Below the pieces are notes generated by a model that searched no databases, had not been told where the DNA came from, and was given only the letters and a program-made list of their open reading frames with translations. From Muscardinus avellanarius (taxonomy: Eukaryota > Chordata > Mammalia > Rodentia > Gliridae): a stretch of DNA of 64,000 nt. This document shows, one piece after another, positions 20,170-31,689 of the stretch. The stretch lies in NCBI GenBank assembly GCA_963383645.1, contig OY726571.1, positions 76,119,860 to 76,183,859 on the forward strand, written 5' to 3'. Positions within the stretch are counted from its first letter, which is position 1. Every line of letters begins with the position of its first letter. The translations under genes were made by a program, and so were the position numbers.

Positions 20170-20595
20170 ATGTGTTTGCACGCTGGTATCACTGAACACT
20201 GGCACTAATTCAGGCATTTCATATGCATTTTGTCTTTAAATTTTTTTTTTTTATTTTTTTGGTGGTACTGGGGTTCCTGGAAGCCCTTCTACCTCCGGGC
20301 TACGCTCCCAGACCTATTTTATATTTTTGAAACAGGGTCTCTTACGCCAGCGCGGCTGGCTTCGAACCTGCGTGATCCTCCTGTCTCCGCCTCCCAAGCG
20401 CGGGGATTACAAGCGTGCGCCACCACGCCCGGCTGCATTTTGTCTTTAACCTTTGTCACCATAAGCTCTGAGTGCTATTTTTATCCTCATTTTATACCTG
20501 GAAAAGCTGAGACTTAGAGATGCTATGTAACATCCCCAAGTGACATAGCCATTAAGTTCTAATGTCAAGATTAAGTTCAGGTAGTAAGCTGTGAC
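20170..20595 (-). repeat. MIR SINE split by a young SINE
   Basis: The left part (20170-20239) and right part (20434-20595: 'tatttttatcctcattttat', 'gctgagacttagagatgct') are one inverted MIR. The SINE at 20240-20433 separates them. Confidence 0.75.
20240..20433 (-). repeat. Young-subfamily B1-ID SINE inserted in MIR
   Basis: The 16-bp target-site duplication 'tgcattttgtctttaa' (20224-20239 and 20434-20449) flanks it exactly. The body has intact CpGs ('cagcgcggctggcttcg', 'caagcgcggggattacaagc') and the altered ID arm 'gttcctggaagcccttct'. It is one of the youngest insertions in the window. Confidence 0.97.
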
Positions 20596-21288
20596 AGGTA
20601 ATCATTGTTCTCTGTTGCCTCCAATGACCAGTTTATTAATAGCCTCACAGTGATCTTATAGTGCTACATATGGCATCAGTAAAATATAGACATGGTTCCA
20701 AAGTACCAGACAGTTAAGAGAAGAAATAAAACAACAACAACAAAAAATGTTACCAAGAGCAAATGCTGTGGAGGGTAGGCAGGAAGTTTTCGGCTCAATC
20801 CAAAGTCTGAGAAATAATAGTTCAGAGAAGGATTCCCATGTTATTTAGATTGTCTTTTATAAATATTATTTCTCCCACCTGCAGATTTGGTAACTATGGA
20901 GCACTAGAACATTCTGGACTGCATGTACCGACTGTGCCAAAAGTACAGTTAGCCTGTTGTCATTTGAATGTAAACACTTATATCCAAACAGCTGTGTGAG
21001 GAGGGACAGAGATGACAATGTCACCTGACAACCGAGTTCCCTAACAAGGCAAGTCCATACATCATGTTAAGATCCTGCATATGGCGGAGTAAAAAATCAT
21101 CCTTTAAATACATATGTCATCAGAGGTCTGAAATCCTATTTCAAATTGTTAAATGCATGTTAGTCTTAAAAGTTTCATGATTCAGAGAAGGGCAAAAGCA
21201 TCCTCATGTTATTAAAAACTCTGAATACATACCCCTGAGCAATGGCAATTTCTGCTTGCCTTTTGTTTGGGCTTTGGAATAAAAAAAA
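20596..21288. other. Unique sequence, nothing recognised
   Basis: AT-rich, without repeat or exon signals that I can support. Confidence 0.45.
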
Positions 21289-21477
21289 AGGTGCAAACCT
21301 ATAATACAAGTACTTGGGAAGCTGAGACAGAAGAATTGCAGATGTGAGGGCAGTCTCGGCAACTTAGGGAGACCCTCAACAATTTAGTGAGACTCTGTTT
21401 CAAAATGAAAAAAATAAAATAGGTCTAGGGATGTAGCTCAGAAATAGAACATCCCTGGGTTTAATACCCAGCACCAC
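21289..21477 (+). repeat. B1-ID SINE, old
   Basis: The left arm is truncated ('gtgcaaacctataatacaag'). The right arm is 'ctagggatgtagctcagaaa' to 'taatacccagcacca'. CpG-depleted. Confidence 0.85.
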
Positions 21478-22165
21478 AACGGAAAGTAAAAACTAAAAGA
21501 AAAATAAGTATTTTACTTGTTTATGGAACATATGCCAAAGGAACTGCCTTATGAATTTAGAATAATTAAGTCATAGTTTTCTATTCTGGCAGGAACAAGG
21601 TTACCATTTGGATATTTAATAATAGTAATCCCCAAAGGATGCTGGAGTGAATTAATACAGTTTCTTCCGCTCTGGCCTGGGATTTTACTTTACATATGAG
21701 CTAATAAATAAGCCTGTTCCTGCTTCATGACCATAGGCTGGCAGAAGACACAAGAGCCTTGGATCAGAGACAAAGAACGTGGTTCCTCACACCAGCGCAA
21801 GCAGCACATTTGCATCAATTTCCCTATGGCCCCCATGTCCCACAGCAGTGATGGGGATGCAGAGAGCCCAGATGATACTGATCCATATAGCCATGGGGCA
21901 CTAAAATGGTAACCCTGTTGTTTTATAATAAGCAGTAAGCAAGCCTGCTCTTTGTCTCAGAAGGATACATTCTATCATCCCTCAAGGTTGCTCAACCAAA
22001 CACAACATTGAAAAATGGCCAACCAAGGAGTATATAAGGGCTTGAATTCTTTGCACACTCTGCAAGACAATAGGAGAAAAATGCTCACGGGGAAGTGTTT
22101 CCCTGTATTTCTCACCTATAGCTCTTCATACTCTGAGATGCTTCTTACAAAGATATTGTAGAAAC
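21478..22165. other. Unassigned sequence with TATA-like motif
   Basis: A block near 21660-21725 ('atgagctaataaataagcct') resembles the end of MaLR-type LTRs. 'TATATAAGGG' at 22031-22040 is a good TATA-box match. The tract may be a decayed LTR, but I cannot match it as a whole. Confidence 0.35.
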
Positions 22166-22365
22166 TTTTTTTTTGAGGTACTAGCGATAGAATTCTACCT
22201 TTGAGCTATACCCTCAGCCTTATTTTTATCCCTTATTTTGAAACAGGGTCTCACTGGGTTGCAAAGGACCTCACTAAGTAGCTGAGGCTGTCCTCGAATT
22301 GCGATCCTCCTGTCTCAGCCTTCCAAATGCTGGGATTACAAGCATGTGCCATCACGCACGCCCGG
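22166..22365 (-). repeat. B1-ID SINE
   Basis: The plus strand has a T-run, then 'gaggtactagcgatagaatt' through 'gctgggattacaagcatgtg' to 'cacgcccggtt'. Confidence 0.92.
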
Positions 22366-23049
22366 TTTGTAGACATGTTTTTATTCTCCTGTTATCTGCT
22401 TGTCCTAATTTTTTTAAAAAAAATTTCCTTTGTCCTTTCTCTGAGGCAGAGTACTGCTCTGCAAAGGATAAGCTGTCATAATAGCCCACTCAGCTTTGGG
22501 ATATATTGATTGCCTAACCATACTGATTCACTTTGTAAAGTGCGACCAAATTTGAGAAAGCAATCATCATTGACATGAGTTCAGTCAAAATTTAGAAACA
22601 CTGAGAAATGACATAAAAACATATTAGAAGATTCATTTTAGATGATATTGTAAGGAGGATCTCTACTTGCCTGGTAAATTGAACAAGGTAAATTCTGAAC
22701 TCTGAACGTTAGGTTTCTTTGAGGTTAAGGGTCAATACCCAATGCAAACTTATAAACTATTATTTGTAGTTGCTCTTACAGTGAAAAGAGGACAGTGCTC
22801 CTCATTAGGAAGAAGGTATTCTATTTATCTATTAACACTACATTAATTTTATTGGAATGATCTCTTTATCAATATTATAATGCCTTCTCTTTGAGGCAAG
22901 TTTAGCAGCTCTGTTTTCTTAGAGAACACTAGCAATTCTTACAGGTTCCATTTTAATGGAAAGAGGTTTAACTACAGGTAAGCATAAATAATTAGCAAAA
23001 TAACAAAAATGTAAATTCTGGTGAAACTAGATGATCAAATATTGGGATC
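22366..23049. other. Unique sequence, nothing recognised
   Basis: AT-rich tract with no repeat consensus or exon-like segment. Confidence 0.45.
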
Positions 23050-23228
23050 TAGCCAGGCGTGGTGGTGCACACTTGTAATCCCAGTATTCGGGAGGCTGAA
23101 ACCAGAGGATCACGGTTCGCAGACAGCCTCAGCTACTTAGTGAGGCCTCCACAACTTAGTGAGACCCTGTTTCAAAATAAAGAATAAAAATAGGGGGTGT
23201 GCCCCTGGGTTCCATCCCCAGACCTGAC
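23050..23228 (+). repeat. B1-ID SINE with shortened ID arm
   Basis: Starts 'agccaggcgtggtggtgcac'. The ID arm lacks its centre and reads 'atagggggtgtgcccctggg', an internal deletion of about 25 bp. Confidence 0.9.
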
Positions 23229-23383
23229 CAAAAAAAGAAGAAATATATATAATCTTATTCAGTGTGTGTTTTATAGACATGGCCTTACATAGAAGTTTGT
23301 TTTTGTTCTTCTTGTGATGGAAATTTTGTATTCTTGCCTTGATTTTATAACCATCTCAAGCTCCTGTTTAGAAATTATCCCTG

Positions 23384-24138
23384 GTCATAGTCTTAAGATT
23401 TATATTTAGATCTTTTATCTATTTTGAGTTAATATTTGTATATGGGATTAGGTAAGGGTCCAACTTTATTCTTTTCCATGTAATTATTATGTTTCAACAA
23501 TATTTAGTTAAAAGATTATTATTTCCACCACCAAATGTTCGTGGAAACCTTGTCAAAAATAACTTGACAATATAGGGAAGAATTTAGCTCTAGGCTTGTA
23601 TTTAACTCCAATGGTTTATATATCTGCCTTTAGAATAGTACTACACTGTTTCAATTATTGTAGCTTTATATGGTTTGAAATCAGAAAATATATATCTTCT
23701 AGCTTTGTTCTTTTTCAAGATCGTTTTGGGTATCTAGAGTCCATTTTCCATATTAGGATAGATTTTTTTTCCTGAAAAATAAATATATAAATATATGATA
23801 GTTTCACCTAAAAAAATAGAAAAAAATATTCTCTGGTAAGAAAGAAAGTAAAAAGAAATATTGAAATGTTATCTTTAAGTCACCAAAAGCTTGGTATCAG
23901 ACAAATGAAACTGTTATGTGAGACTATCATTTTTAATTTTGGATAAATTGCTATAATACTAGATGTCAACCACTAAGCCAAGCATGGGAGGGAGGGATGG
24001 GGAGAGAATGGGGAGGGGTTCAGGTGGGGGCTGACTGGGCGATGTATGCATATATGTCTACAAAAGTTTGTATCTCACTATGATGTATGAATACAGTGCA
24101 CCAATAAAAAAAATAAATTAAAAAAAATTAAAAAAAAA
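23384..24138 (+). mobile_element. 5'-truncated second copy of the half-L1 family
   Basis: A perfect 13-bp target-site duplication, 'gaaattatccctg' (23371-23383 and 24139-24151), bounds an insert that begins in antisense old L1 ORF2 (to about 23765) and continues into sense L1 3'UTR and an A-rich tail. Its reverse complement aligns end to end with 7906-8654 of the complete element, including the ORF2/3'UTR junction. By eye there are about nine differences in about 375 bp of the inverted fragment. Truncation removed the 5'UTR and ORF1. The two copies lie in opposite orientation about 13 kb apart. Confidence 0.85.
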
Positions 24139-24337
24139 GAAATTATCCCTGTTCAACAAACCAAGGATTTAAGTTCTAAAGCACATTAGACTCATAAAAC
24201 TGGTATAGTCAAACACCTGAATCCCTTACATTGAAAACATAAAGACAAAGGGAAGGTGCTTGAGTTAAAGCTGCCTTGGGGCACCAGCAAGTTATGGGTT
24301 GGTGGGTTTTATAAGACTACTTACTATGCCGTTCAAT

Positions 24338-24338
<1 letters not shown>

Positions 24339-24420
<82 letters not shown>
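24339..24420. repeat. (AG)n microsatellite, 82 bp perfect
   Basis: About 41 uninterrupted AG units, ending directly at 'cgccg'. It is long and pure, hence probably length-polymorphic. Confidence 0.98.
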
Positions 24421-24423
<3 letters not shown>

Positions 24424-24647
24424 CGTTTCTATGGCAACACCACATCTAACGGTGCTTATGACACCTCTGAGGTACAAAACACCTTTTCCAGGGACACATT
24501 GACCAATACAGCCTGTTATGAGAAGTTTTATGCTTGATGTTAGACTTCTAGGGAGAAAAATATATTTGATAATATGAGGAACTTACATATATACATATAA
24601 TTCTAAATTGCAACATTTAAATATCACAAAACACTTTAACTTGTTTT

Positions 24648-24905
24648 CTTTTTTAATATATTTTTGTTGGTGCATTGTAGTCAAACATCTTAATGGAATA
24701 AAAAAACTCATGGAGATATACAAGCGCACATTACCCAGTTAGCCTTTATCCAATCCTCGTCCCATTCCCTCCCCCTCCCTCGTTCCCATGCTTGATTTAG
24801 TGATTGACTTTGATATGTTTAAGTACAACATGTGCTTTAAAGAGTTTCCATCTTCCCCGCTCCCATCCCCTCAGATGGGAGGTCACCTTAATTGCTCCTA
24901 CAGTA
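24648..24905 (-). repeat. Rodent L1 3' end, inverted
   Basis: The plus strand 'ttgttggtgcattgtagtca', the C-rich 'ccctccccctccctcg', 'ttagtgattgactttgatat' and 'gaggtcaccttaattgctc' parallel the reverse complement of the L1 3' end at 34640-34920. Confidence 0.8.
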
Positions 24906-25219
24906 TTTTGAATGATCAAACTACTTTTGCTAAAACTTTAGAGATACTAAAGTTTATTTAAGAACAATATGAAAAAAATGAAATTCTTCTGATTACATGA
25001 AAATGGTGGTATTTTTTATTTTACCCTGAGAGTCACTAAATGTATATAATTTTCTATTAAAATAACATTTTGATCTTATAACTATTAGTATAGAAATTCA
25101 AATATTACCTGTATTTAATAAATTACATAGTAATTCCTGGCCAGAAAAACATGGTAAAGTCCTATTAAAAAAAAATGAAACCCCTGACTAACATAAAATA
25201 ATTAAATTAAAATAATTAA
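24906..25219. other. Unique AT-rich sequence
   Basis: No recognisable feature; strongly AT-rich. Confidence 0.4.
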
Positions 25220-25426
25220 GCTATTAGGGCATGATGGTGCACACCTGTAATTTTAGTGCTTGGGAGGCTGAGGCAGGAGAATCTCAGTTTTGAGGACAAC
25301 CTCAGCAACATGGTAAGACTATCAACAACCTAGTGAGACTCTGTTTTCAAAAAATAAATAAATTAATTAAAAGGATTAAGGGTATAACTTGGAGGTAGAT
25401 ACCCCCTGAGCTCAGTCTCCAGTACA
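25220..25426 (+). repeat. B1-ID SINE, old
   Basis: 'gggcatgatggtgcacacct' to 'agctcagtctccagtaca', with a TAAA-rich linker. Diverged. Confidence 0.85.
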
Positions 25427-25683
25427 AAATATAATTAGTTGAGCTAAATAACAGAGAATATACCTTTTATTAATTTCACAATAAATATAAAAATTAGGAT
25501 TATAAGATAAAAGCAAAAATATTTCAGAATAGAAGAGAATACTTTCTCTATATTGTTTGCAGATGAATGTCAAGAAACTGGGATTCAACCCATTCTAAAT
25601 TTTTTTTTCTAAACAGCAAGCAAATATGCATCAACAGCTACCAATAAATACCATTTAAAAGCAGTGGTGCTTTATTTTTATTT

Positions 25684-25848
25684 GGTGGTACTGGGGTTCC
25701 TGGAAGCCCTTCTACTTCCGGGCTACACTCCTAGACCTATTTTATATTTTTGAAACAGGATCTCTTACGCCAGCATGGCTGGCTTTGAACCTGCGCGCGA
25801 TCCTTTTGTCTCTGCCTCCCAAGCGCGGGGATTATAAGCATGCACCAA
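25684..25848 (-). repeat. Young-subfamily B1-ID SINE, truncated
   Basis: The plus strand 'ggtggtactggggttcctgg' and the short middle ('cttacgccagcatggctggc') mark the young subfamily. The left arm stops early at 'agcatgcaccaatgc'. Confidence 0.9.
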
Positions 25849-26704
25849 TGCTTCAATGGCGCTTTTAGATAGTAGCAAAGACCTCCAGTTAAAGACTGTC
25901 ACTGTAGAAAAAAAAAACCTATCAAAAGCTGAAGTGGGACTACAGATAGTGGAGGGGAAATATCAGCAAAGTTTGAATGGAAAGATAGGAGAGGAGGAAG
26001 CCTGATCTTGATTAATGAGGGTCTACATCTGAACATGTGTAAAATTATGAATAAGACATGGTTAACCTGGACAACCATTGGTGGGAGGGAAGAAGGGAAA
26101 ACGGGGGTGGGGGGGAGGGCACCAAATATAGTTTAAATGTAGACTATGTTCAATAAAAAAATTGTTAAAAGAAAAAAAATGCTGACGTTGAACACTATGT
26201 TTTCTTTATTCGGTATAAAGGACTGTATGTGCCTATTTGCCATTAACATCTTGCCTACTTGTGAAAACAACACTCAATGTAATTGCTGCATAAATCGTAG
26301 GTTGTTCTTAATGCAAACAGGTTTCTGAACCAAAGCTTGAAGAATTGTTCAGAGCTCAGCTGTAGGCCTTTAACAATATAAAACTTTCTTTTGAACTGAC
26401 AGTTTGTTGGGAAGAAGAAAAAAATTATACTGGGAACATGCATCATATTTTCATGCAGAAACAATGTAATAAATACAGTTAAGGCTTCCTGGAAGGCTCA
26501 TAAAACCTATTTGATCTAGACTCTAACAGAACTGTTTTAAACTTGTAATAAAATATAATTGGCTACACAATGTATGTAATCAAAACATAAAGCTGGGGAA
26601 TAAATCATTTTTATTACAAATGCTAATACTTGAGAAATTAGATTTTATTTCTGCAAAATAATAGATTAATTAGAACTTTTTATAGCTTCAGAGAAAACTT
26701 CAGA
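25849..26704. other. Unique sequence with G-rich tract
   Basis: A G-rich run (G5, T, G7, A, G3) at 26103-26119 is followed by 'caataaaaaaattg', resembling the G-rich tract plus tail of an L1 3' end. The flanks do not match the other L1 ends here, so the tract stays unassigned. Confidence 0.4.
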
Positions 26705-26850
26705 GCCCTCTCAAACATTTACTTATTCAATAATTATTCAGAGAGCCTCCACTGTTTGAATATTGTTCTAAAGGCCACAAGAGTAAACAAGATGGGTAAA
26801 GTTCCTTGAACTTTATTAAAGTGGCAAAAGTAAACAACACACAAGTAAAC
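26705..26850 (-). repeat. L2 LINE 3' end, inverted
   Basis: 'acttattcaataattattca', 'gaatattgttctaaaggcc' and 'gagtaaacaagatgggtaaa' correspond to the reverse complement of the L2 3' terminus. Confidence 0.6.
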
Positions 26851-26974
26851 AGCAACAGATACAAACAAAAAAAAATCCTCATCATCACATATGCTGCGTG
26901 TGAACTTTATGTCATAATGGAGAGTACGGTGAGAAGGTTATTGAGAGTACACAGAGAAGGTTATTGAGTGTGTG

Positions 26975-28921
26975 CTTAAAGGACGAAATTAAAGGGGTAT
27001 AAATAGAAAAAGAAGAACTGAGACTATCGCCATTTGCAGATAATGTGATACTATACTTAGAAGACCCAACAAACTCAACCAAAAATCTTATAGAACTGAT
27101 CAACAAATTCAGCAAAGTGTCTGGATACAAAATCAACCTCCAAATATCAGAAGCTTTCCTGTATGCCAACCATAAATCCATTGAAAAAGAAATCCAGAAA
27201 GCACTTCCATTCAGGTTATCCCACAAAAAAAGAAATACTTAGGAATAAGCCTAACCAAGGAGGTAAAATACTTCTGCAAAGAAAATTATAAAACATTGAA
27301 AAAAGAAATTTAAGAAGACCATAGAGATAGATTTTCCATGTTCTTGGATAGGCAGAATAAATATCATCGAAATGGACATTCTTCCAAAAGTGATTTAGAT
27401 TCAACACAATCCCCATTAGGTTATCATCGAAATGGACATTCTTCCAAAAGTGATTTAGATTCAACACAATCCCCATTAGGTTACCAAGGTTATTCCTCAC
27501 AGACATAGAAAAATCAGTCCTTAATTAATTTGGAACAACAAGAAACCCAGAATAGCCAAAGTAGTTGTCAGCAACAAAAGCCACGCAGGAGGTATCACAA
27601 TACCTGACTTCAAACTATACTGCAAAGACATAATAATAAACACAGCATGGTACTGATACCAGAACAGGCAAACAGGCATATAGACCAATGGACAGAATAG
27701 AAGACCAAGAAACAAATTTGCACACTTATGGCCAATTGATTTTTGACAAAGGGGCAAAAACATACACTGAGAAAAAGATAACCTCTACAACAAATGGTGT
27801 TAGCAAAACTGGTTAGTCATATGCAGAAAAAGGGAAATAAACTCCACTTTCTCACCCTGCACAAGAGTCCATTCAAAATGGATCAAAGTCTTGGAAATCA
27901 GCCCAGAAACACTGCAGTCCCTTGAAGAGGGCATAGGTCCAATACGTCAACATATAGGCACAAGTAAAAATTTTCTCAACAAGACCCCAAAGGCACAAGA
28001 AATTAAAAGGGAGTATCAATATGTAAGATTGCATTAAACTGAAGAGCTTCTTTAAAGCAAAGAAAACGATCAAGAACCTTCAACAGAGAGCCGACAGAAT
28101 GGAAGAAAATTTTTGCCAACTATTCCTTCAATAGAGGGCTAATATCTAGAATATACAGAGAACTCAAGAAGCTCAGTGCTAAGAAAACAAATAACCCAAT
28201 CAAAAAATGGGCAAGTCAACTAAATATAGACACTTCACAAAACAAGAAATTTAAATGGCCAGTAAATGTATGAAAAAACATTCAACGTCATTAGTAATCA
28301 GAGAGATGCAAATCAAAATTACTTTGAGATTTTATCTAACTTCAATTAGAATGCCAATCATTAAAAACACAAACAACAACAAATGTTGGCGAGGATGTGA
28401 AGAAGTAGGAACTCTAATACATTGTGGAATTGCAAATTAGTGCAATCACTTTGGAAAACAGTATGGTGGATTCTCAGAAGAATGAGAACAAACCTACCAT
28501 GTGATCCAGCAATACCACTTCTGGGTATTAATCCCCAAAATGGGAACTTAAACTAACAAACTAATGTATGTGTATCTGCGTTCATAGCTGCACAATTCAC
28601 AATTGTTAAACTATGGAACCAGCCAAGGTGTCCATCCACAGATGAATGGATTACAAAAAAATATGGGATATACACACAATGGAATTTTACTCAACCATAA
28701 AGAAGAAGAAAATTATTTCATTTATGGGGAAATGGATGGAACTGGAGGACATTATGCTAAGTGAGATTTGTCAGTCACAAAAAGTAAGTAATTGGATGTT
28801 CTCCCTAATATATGGAAGCTAGGGAGAAAAAAGGGTCATAGGAGGAACTCTTGAGGAGGAGAAACCATAGAGGAGAAAATAAGGAGGCCTAACTGGAGGA
28901 GGGAGGGAGAATGAGGGAAAT
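26975..28921 (+). pseudogene. Decayed rodent L1 ORF2 C-terminal half and start of 3'UTR
   Basis: A 5'-truncated L1 starting in the ORF2 reverse transcriptase. At about 27029-27060 the frame reads SPFADNVILYLEDP: the catalytic FADD box has become FADN (AAT at 27042-27044), which would inactivate the polymerase. Downstream ORF2 and the beginning of the 3'UTR ('ggaagctagggagaaaaaag', 'aggaggcctaactggagg') follow, with stops and frameshifts throughout. The 3'UTR breaks off near 28921 without the terminal block or poly(A) seen at 34920. An exact 60-bp tandem duplication lies inside. There is no coding potential. Confidence 0.85.
27362..27481 (+). repeat. Exact 60-bp tandem duplication within L1
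   Basis: 27362-27421 and 27422-27481 are identical over 60 bases, starting 'tatcatcgaaatggacattc'. The two copies have no differences although the surrounding L1 is decayed, so the duplication is much younger than the element, or artefactual. Confidence 0.95.
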
Positions 28922-29803
28922 TCCAGCCCTCAAGTCCCTGGTTTAAAGCCTGGTTTTACTAACCACACACGATTTACTTTTATGGGAGTCCACCAATCTA
29001 GCTAAAATGTTCTAGTCTTTCAGTGGAGAAAAATTAAGAAATAAATACATCAAAGAGGAGAGAATAAAAAGAAATATTTCACTTGTTCCATGGATAAGTG
29101 GAAATGAAAAGGTAAAGGTAATTCTGGAATATGACAGTGGTTTTGTATTAAGTTTCTTCAGCACTTATGGTTATCCCTTGCTTTGGTATACATGTATAGC
29201 ATTAGTATCAATCCTATGCTTATGCCTATGACTAGATATAATTTTTAATTTAGTGAGAGAATGATAATCACAAGGAAAATAAGGGAAAATGATGAAAATA
29301 TTAACAGAAAAGAAGTGAAGTAGAAAAAGCACAAAGCTTAAGAAAAGAGAAAAATTTCTGGGTTCAAAGTTGAAATTTGTGTCAGGCAAAGGAAAACCCA
29401 CTAGAGAGTAACAGGCTAAAAACAGGACAAAACAATATATATTTAATAAAACAAATATTTGAGGGTAATAGAGATTAATTAAGGCTGACAACATTAATGG
29501 CCAAAGATTATGGAGAGATAGAGAAACTGAGTGGGTCGAATCCTATACACAACAAAATCTTTTCTGTTTGGTGTGTTTGCGCATTTTATGTAGAGAGGTC
29601 TATTACCCAAATGGAAATCCCCACACTTACAGTATACTCACTAGCTTAGGCAGATGAAAATAGGCAGCCAATATGCATGAAACAAAGAACTCAGAGAAAA
29701 AAGAACCACAGAGGAATGACTCCTATGCTTTAGGTTCAATTTTCTCTCAAAAAGTTTTGCTAGCTCCTGAGTTTCCTGTGCCTAGGTAAAGAAGCCAGAA
29801 ATC

Positions 29804-29836
<33 letters not shown>

Positions 29837-30881
29837 CAGATGGCAAGGTACTAAAATGCAGATTAAAATGTGTACTTTTTTATGCTCAAAGTTGGTACCC
29901 ATTTGGGTGATAAATCTTAAGATCATTCTATCCTTACATAAAATATGGAGAAGAATATAAAACGATGGCTTCGTCTGAGGGAGAAGAGTTAATGCTCTAG
30001 AGTAATCTTGGATCAGGTGTTTTTCCACGAGGTATGTAAGAGTAAATTGCTTCAAGAAAATTTCATAGGGCCAAGGACTGGGCCAAAAACAATCAAAAAG
30101 AGTAACATGGTTATTGCATGTATAAGTAATGATCACATGAACCCTTTTCACTTATAAGGGACATTTGTACACGTGATGACCATGACTCAGAAAATACTGA
30201 GATGCTTTGCAATAATCTACTGAAAAAAATAGAAAATGCATTTTATACCAATGTTTAAATACATTCCCATGTGGTTTTGTATATATTGATTACTGCTATT
30301 TAAGAATCAATCTGTCTGGTACTGGTCATTACTTTTAATTAGACGCATTAAAGCATCTTTATATAAATTTCTTTCCAAACCAGGAAATATATATGTACGC
30401 AATCCTTTTAGGGAGTTCTGTAAGTATTCCTGTGCTTTTCCATGTATTCTTGAAAATAAACCACAATACTTCTTACCTTTCCTATTTCAATAGCTCTTTA
30501 AATCCAGAAAGGCAATATACATTTTAAATAAAATGCATGTAACTTTTCTAATTCTATATTACTAAAACAAAACAATGTGGGTAGTCATTCATAAGTGAAA
30601 GCAAGCAGATTTCTGAACTGTCCATTCTTTTTCTGAGAAAAGTAACAAAAATAAAAACTGTGTTACAAATTTAAAATTTAACAGCTATCTAAAATTACAA
30701 TTTGCACTAATGTGTTCCAAAATATGATTGAAGTGAATCATATTGATGTGACAAAAAGGTTTTCTGAAGTACCTGTTTAGCCTCAAGCATTCTAAATCCC
30801 CTTTCTTTTCTGGCCAATTTTGAATGTGAGTGTTGATGTGAAGGAATATTTACTAATTGGAACAACATATACATTACACGA

Positions 30882-30883
<2 letters not shown>
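28922..30883. other. Unique AT-rich sequence; long A-run
   Basis: No repeat family recognised across about 2 kb apart from an A-run of about 30 bp at 29807-29836 that resembles a retroposon tail without a recognisable body upstream. Confidence 0.4.
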
Positions 30884-30920
<37 letters not shown>

Positions 30921-31082
30921 GTGGTACTGGGGATGGAATCCTGGCTACATTCCCAGACCTATTTTATACTTTTTATTTGGAAACAGGGTCTCTTAAGCCA
31001 TCGCGGCTGGCTTCGAACCTGCACAGTCCTCCTGTCTCCGCCTCCCAAGCACGGATTACAAGTGTGAGTCACCACGACCAGC
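30884..31082 (-). repeat. Young-subfamily B1-ID SINE with long poly(A)
   Basis: A 36-bp T-run (30884-30919) precedes 'ggtggtactggggatggaat'. The middle section has the short form ('gtctcttaagccatcgcgg'). The long pure tail indicates recent insertion. Confidence 0.93.
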
Positions 31083-31689
31083 AACACCAATGTTTTTAAA
31101 ATGTACATTTTCACTTTGTCCTATGTGCTCAATAGTAAGGAAATGTAATAGAGAAAATCTAGGACCTTTCAATTATTTGTGGCATCTTTTCTTTGTTGGG
31201 TCTCCCTGTTTTTGAACCTTATATTACAAAGACCACTTTTCATCACTCGGTATTGAAAATTATTTGTCCCATTTTCTGTAGTCATAGGAAACGGTGTTGC
31301 CCAGTTAAAAACAGAGTCACATGCTCAGCGAGGGCTCCTAGCCAGGCATCTTCCAGGAAGAGCGTGTCAAGTGGTATTATAGAAGCATCTTGGAGTATGT
31401 GCTCTCTCTTTCATTTTTACTCACCTTGATAGTCCAATTTCATTCTATTAGGAAGACAGAATTGACATAGAAATTCCTTTGATATAAAATTTCCTTAAAA
31501 TAAGACAAAACCCCAGAATACTATTGTGTTACCTATTCCCGAGATAAGTACTGAGGGAGAGGCAAAAAATTATGAAGAGAACTTTGGGAGAAAATGGTGA
31601 AATGTCTTTGCACTCCATTCAGATAAAAATGGGCCAAAAAAGACATCAAAAGAGAAAAAGGAAAGACATCAAAAAAAAAAAAAAAAAAA
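31083..31689. other. Unique sequence, nothing recognised
   Basis: The A-rich 3' part (31645-31689) has two copies of 'ggaaagacatcaaaa'-like sequence. No other feature seen. Confidence 0.4.

Noticed and set aside
24256..24537. 93-codon frame rich in Arg-Glu
   Set aside because: Created by the (AG)n microsatellite; no protein-like sequence outside it.
27362..27481. Two-copy repeat as the start of a satellite or CRISPR-like array
   Set aside because: Only two adjacent copies without spacers, inside an L1; a single tandem duplication explains it.
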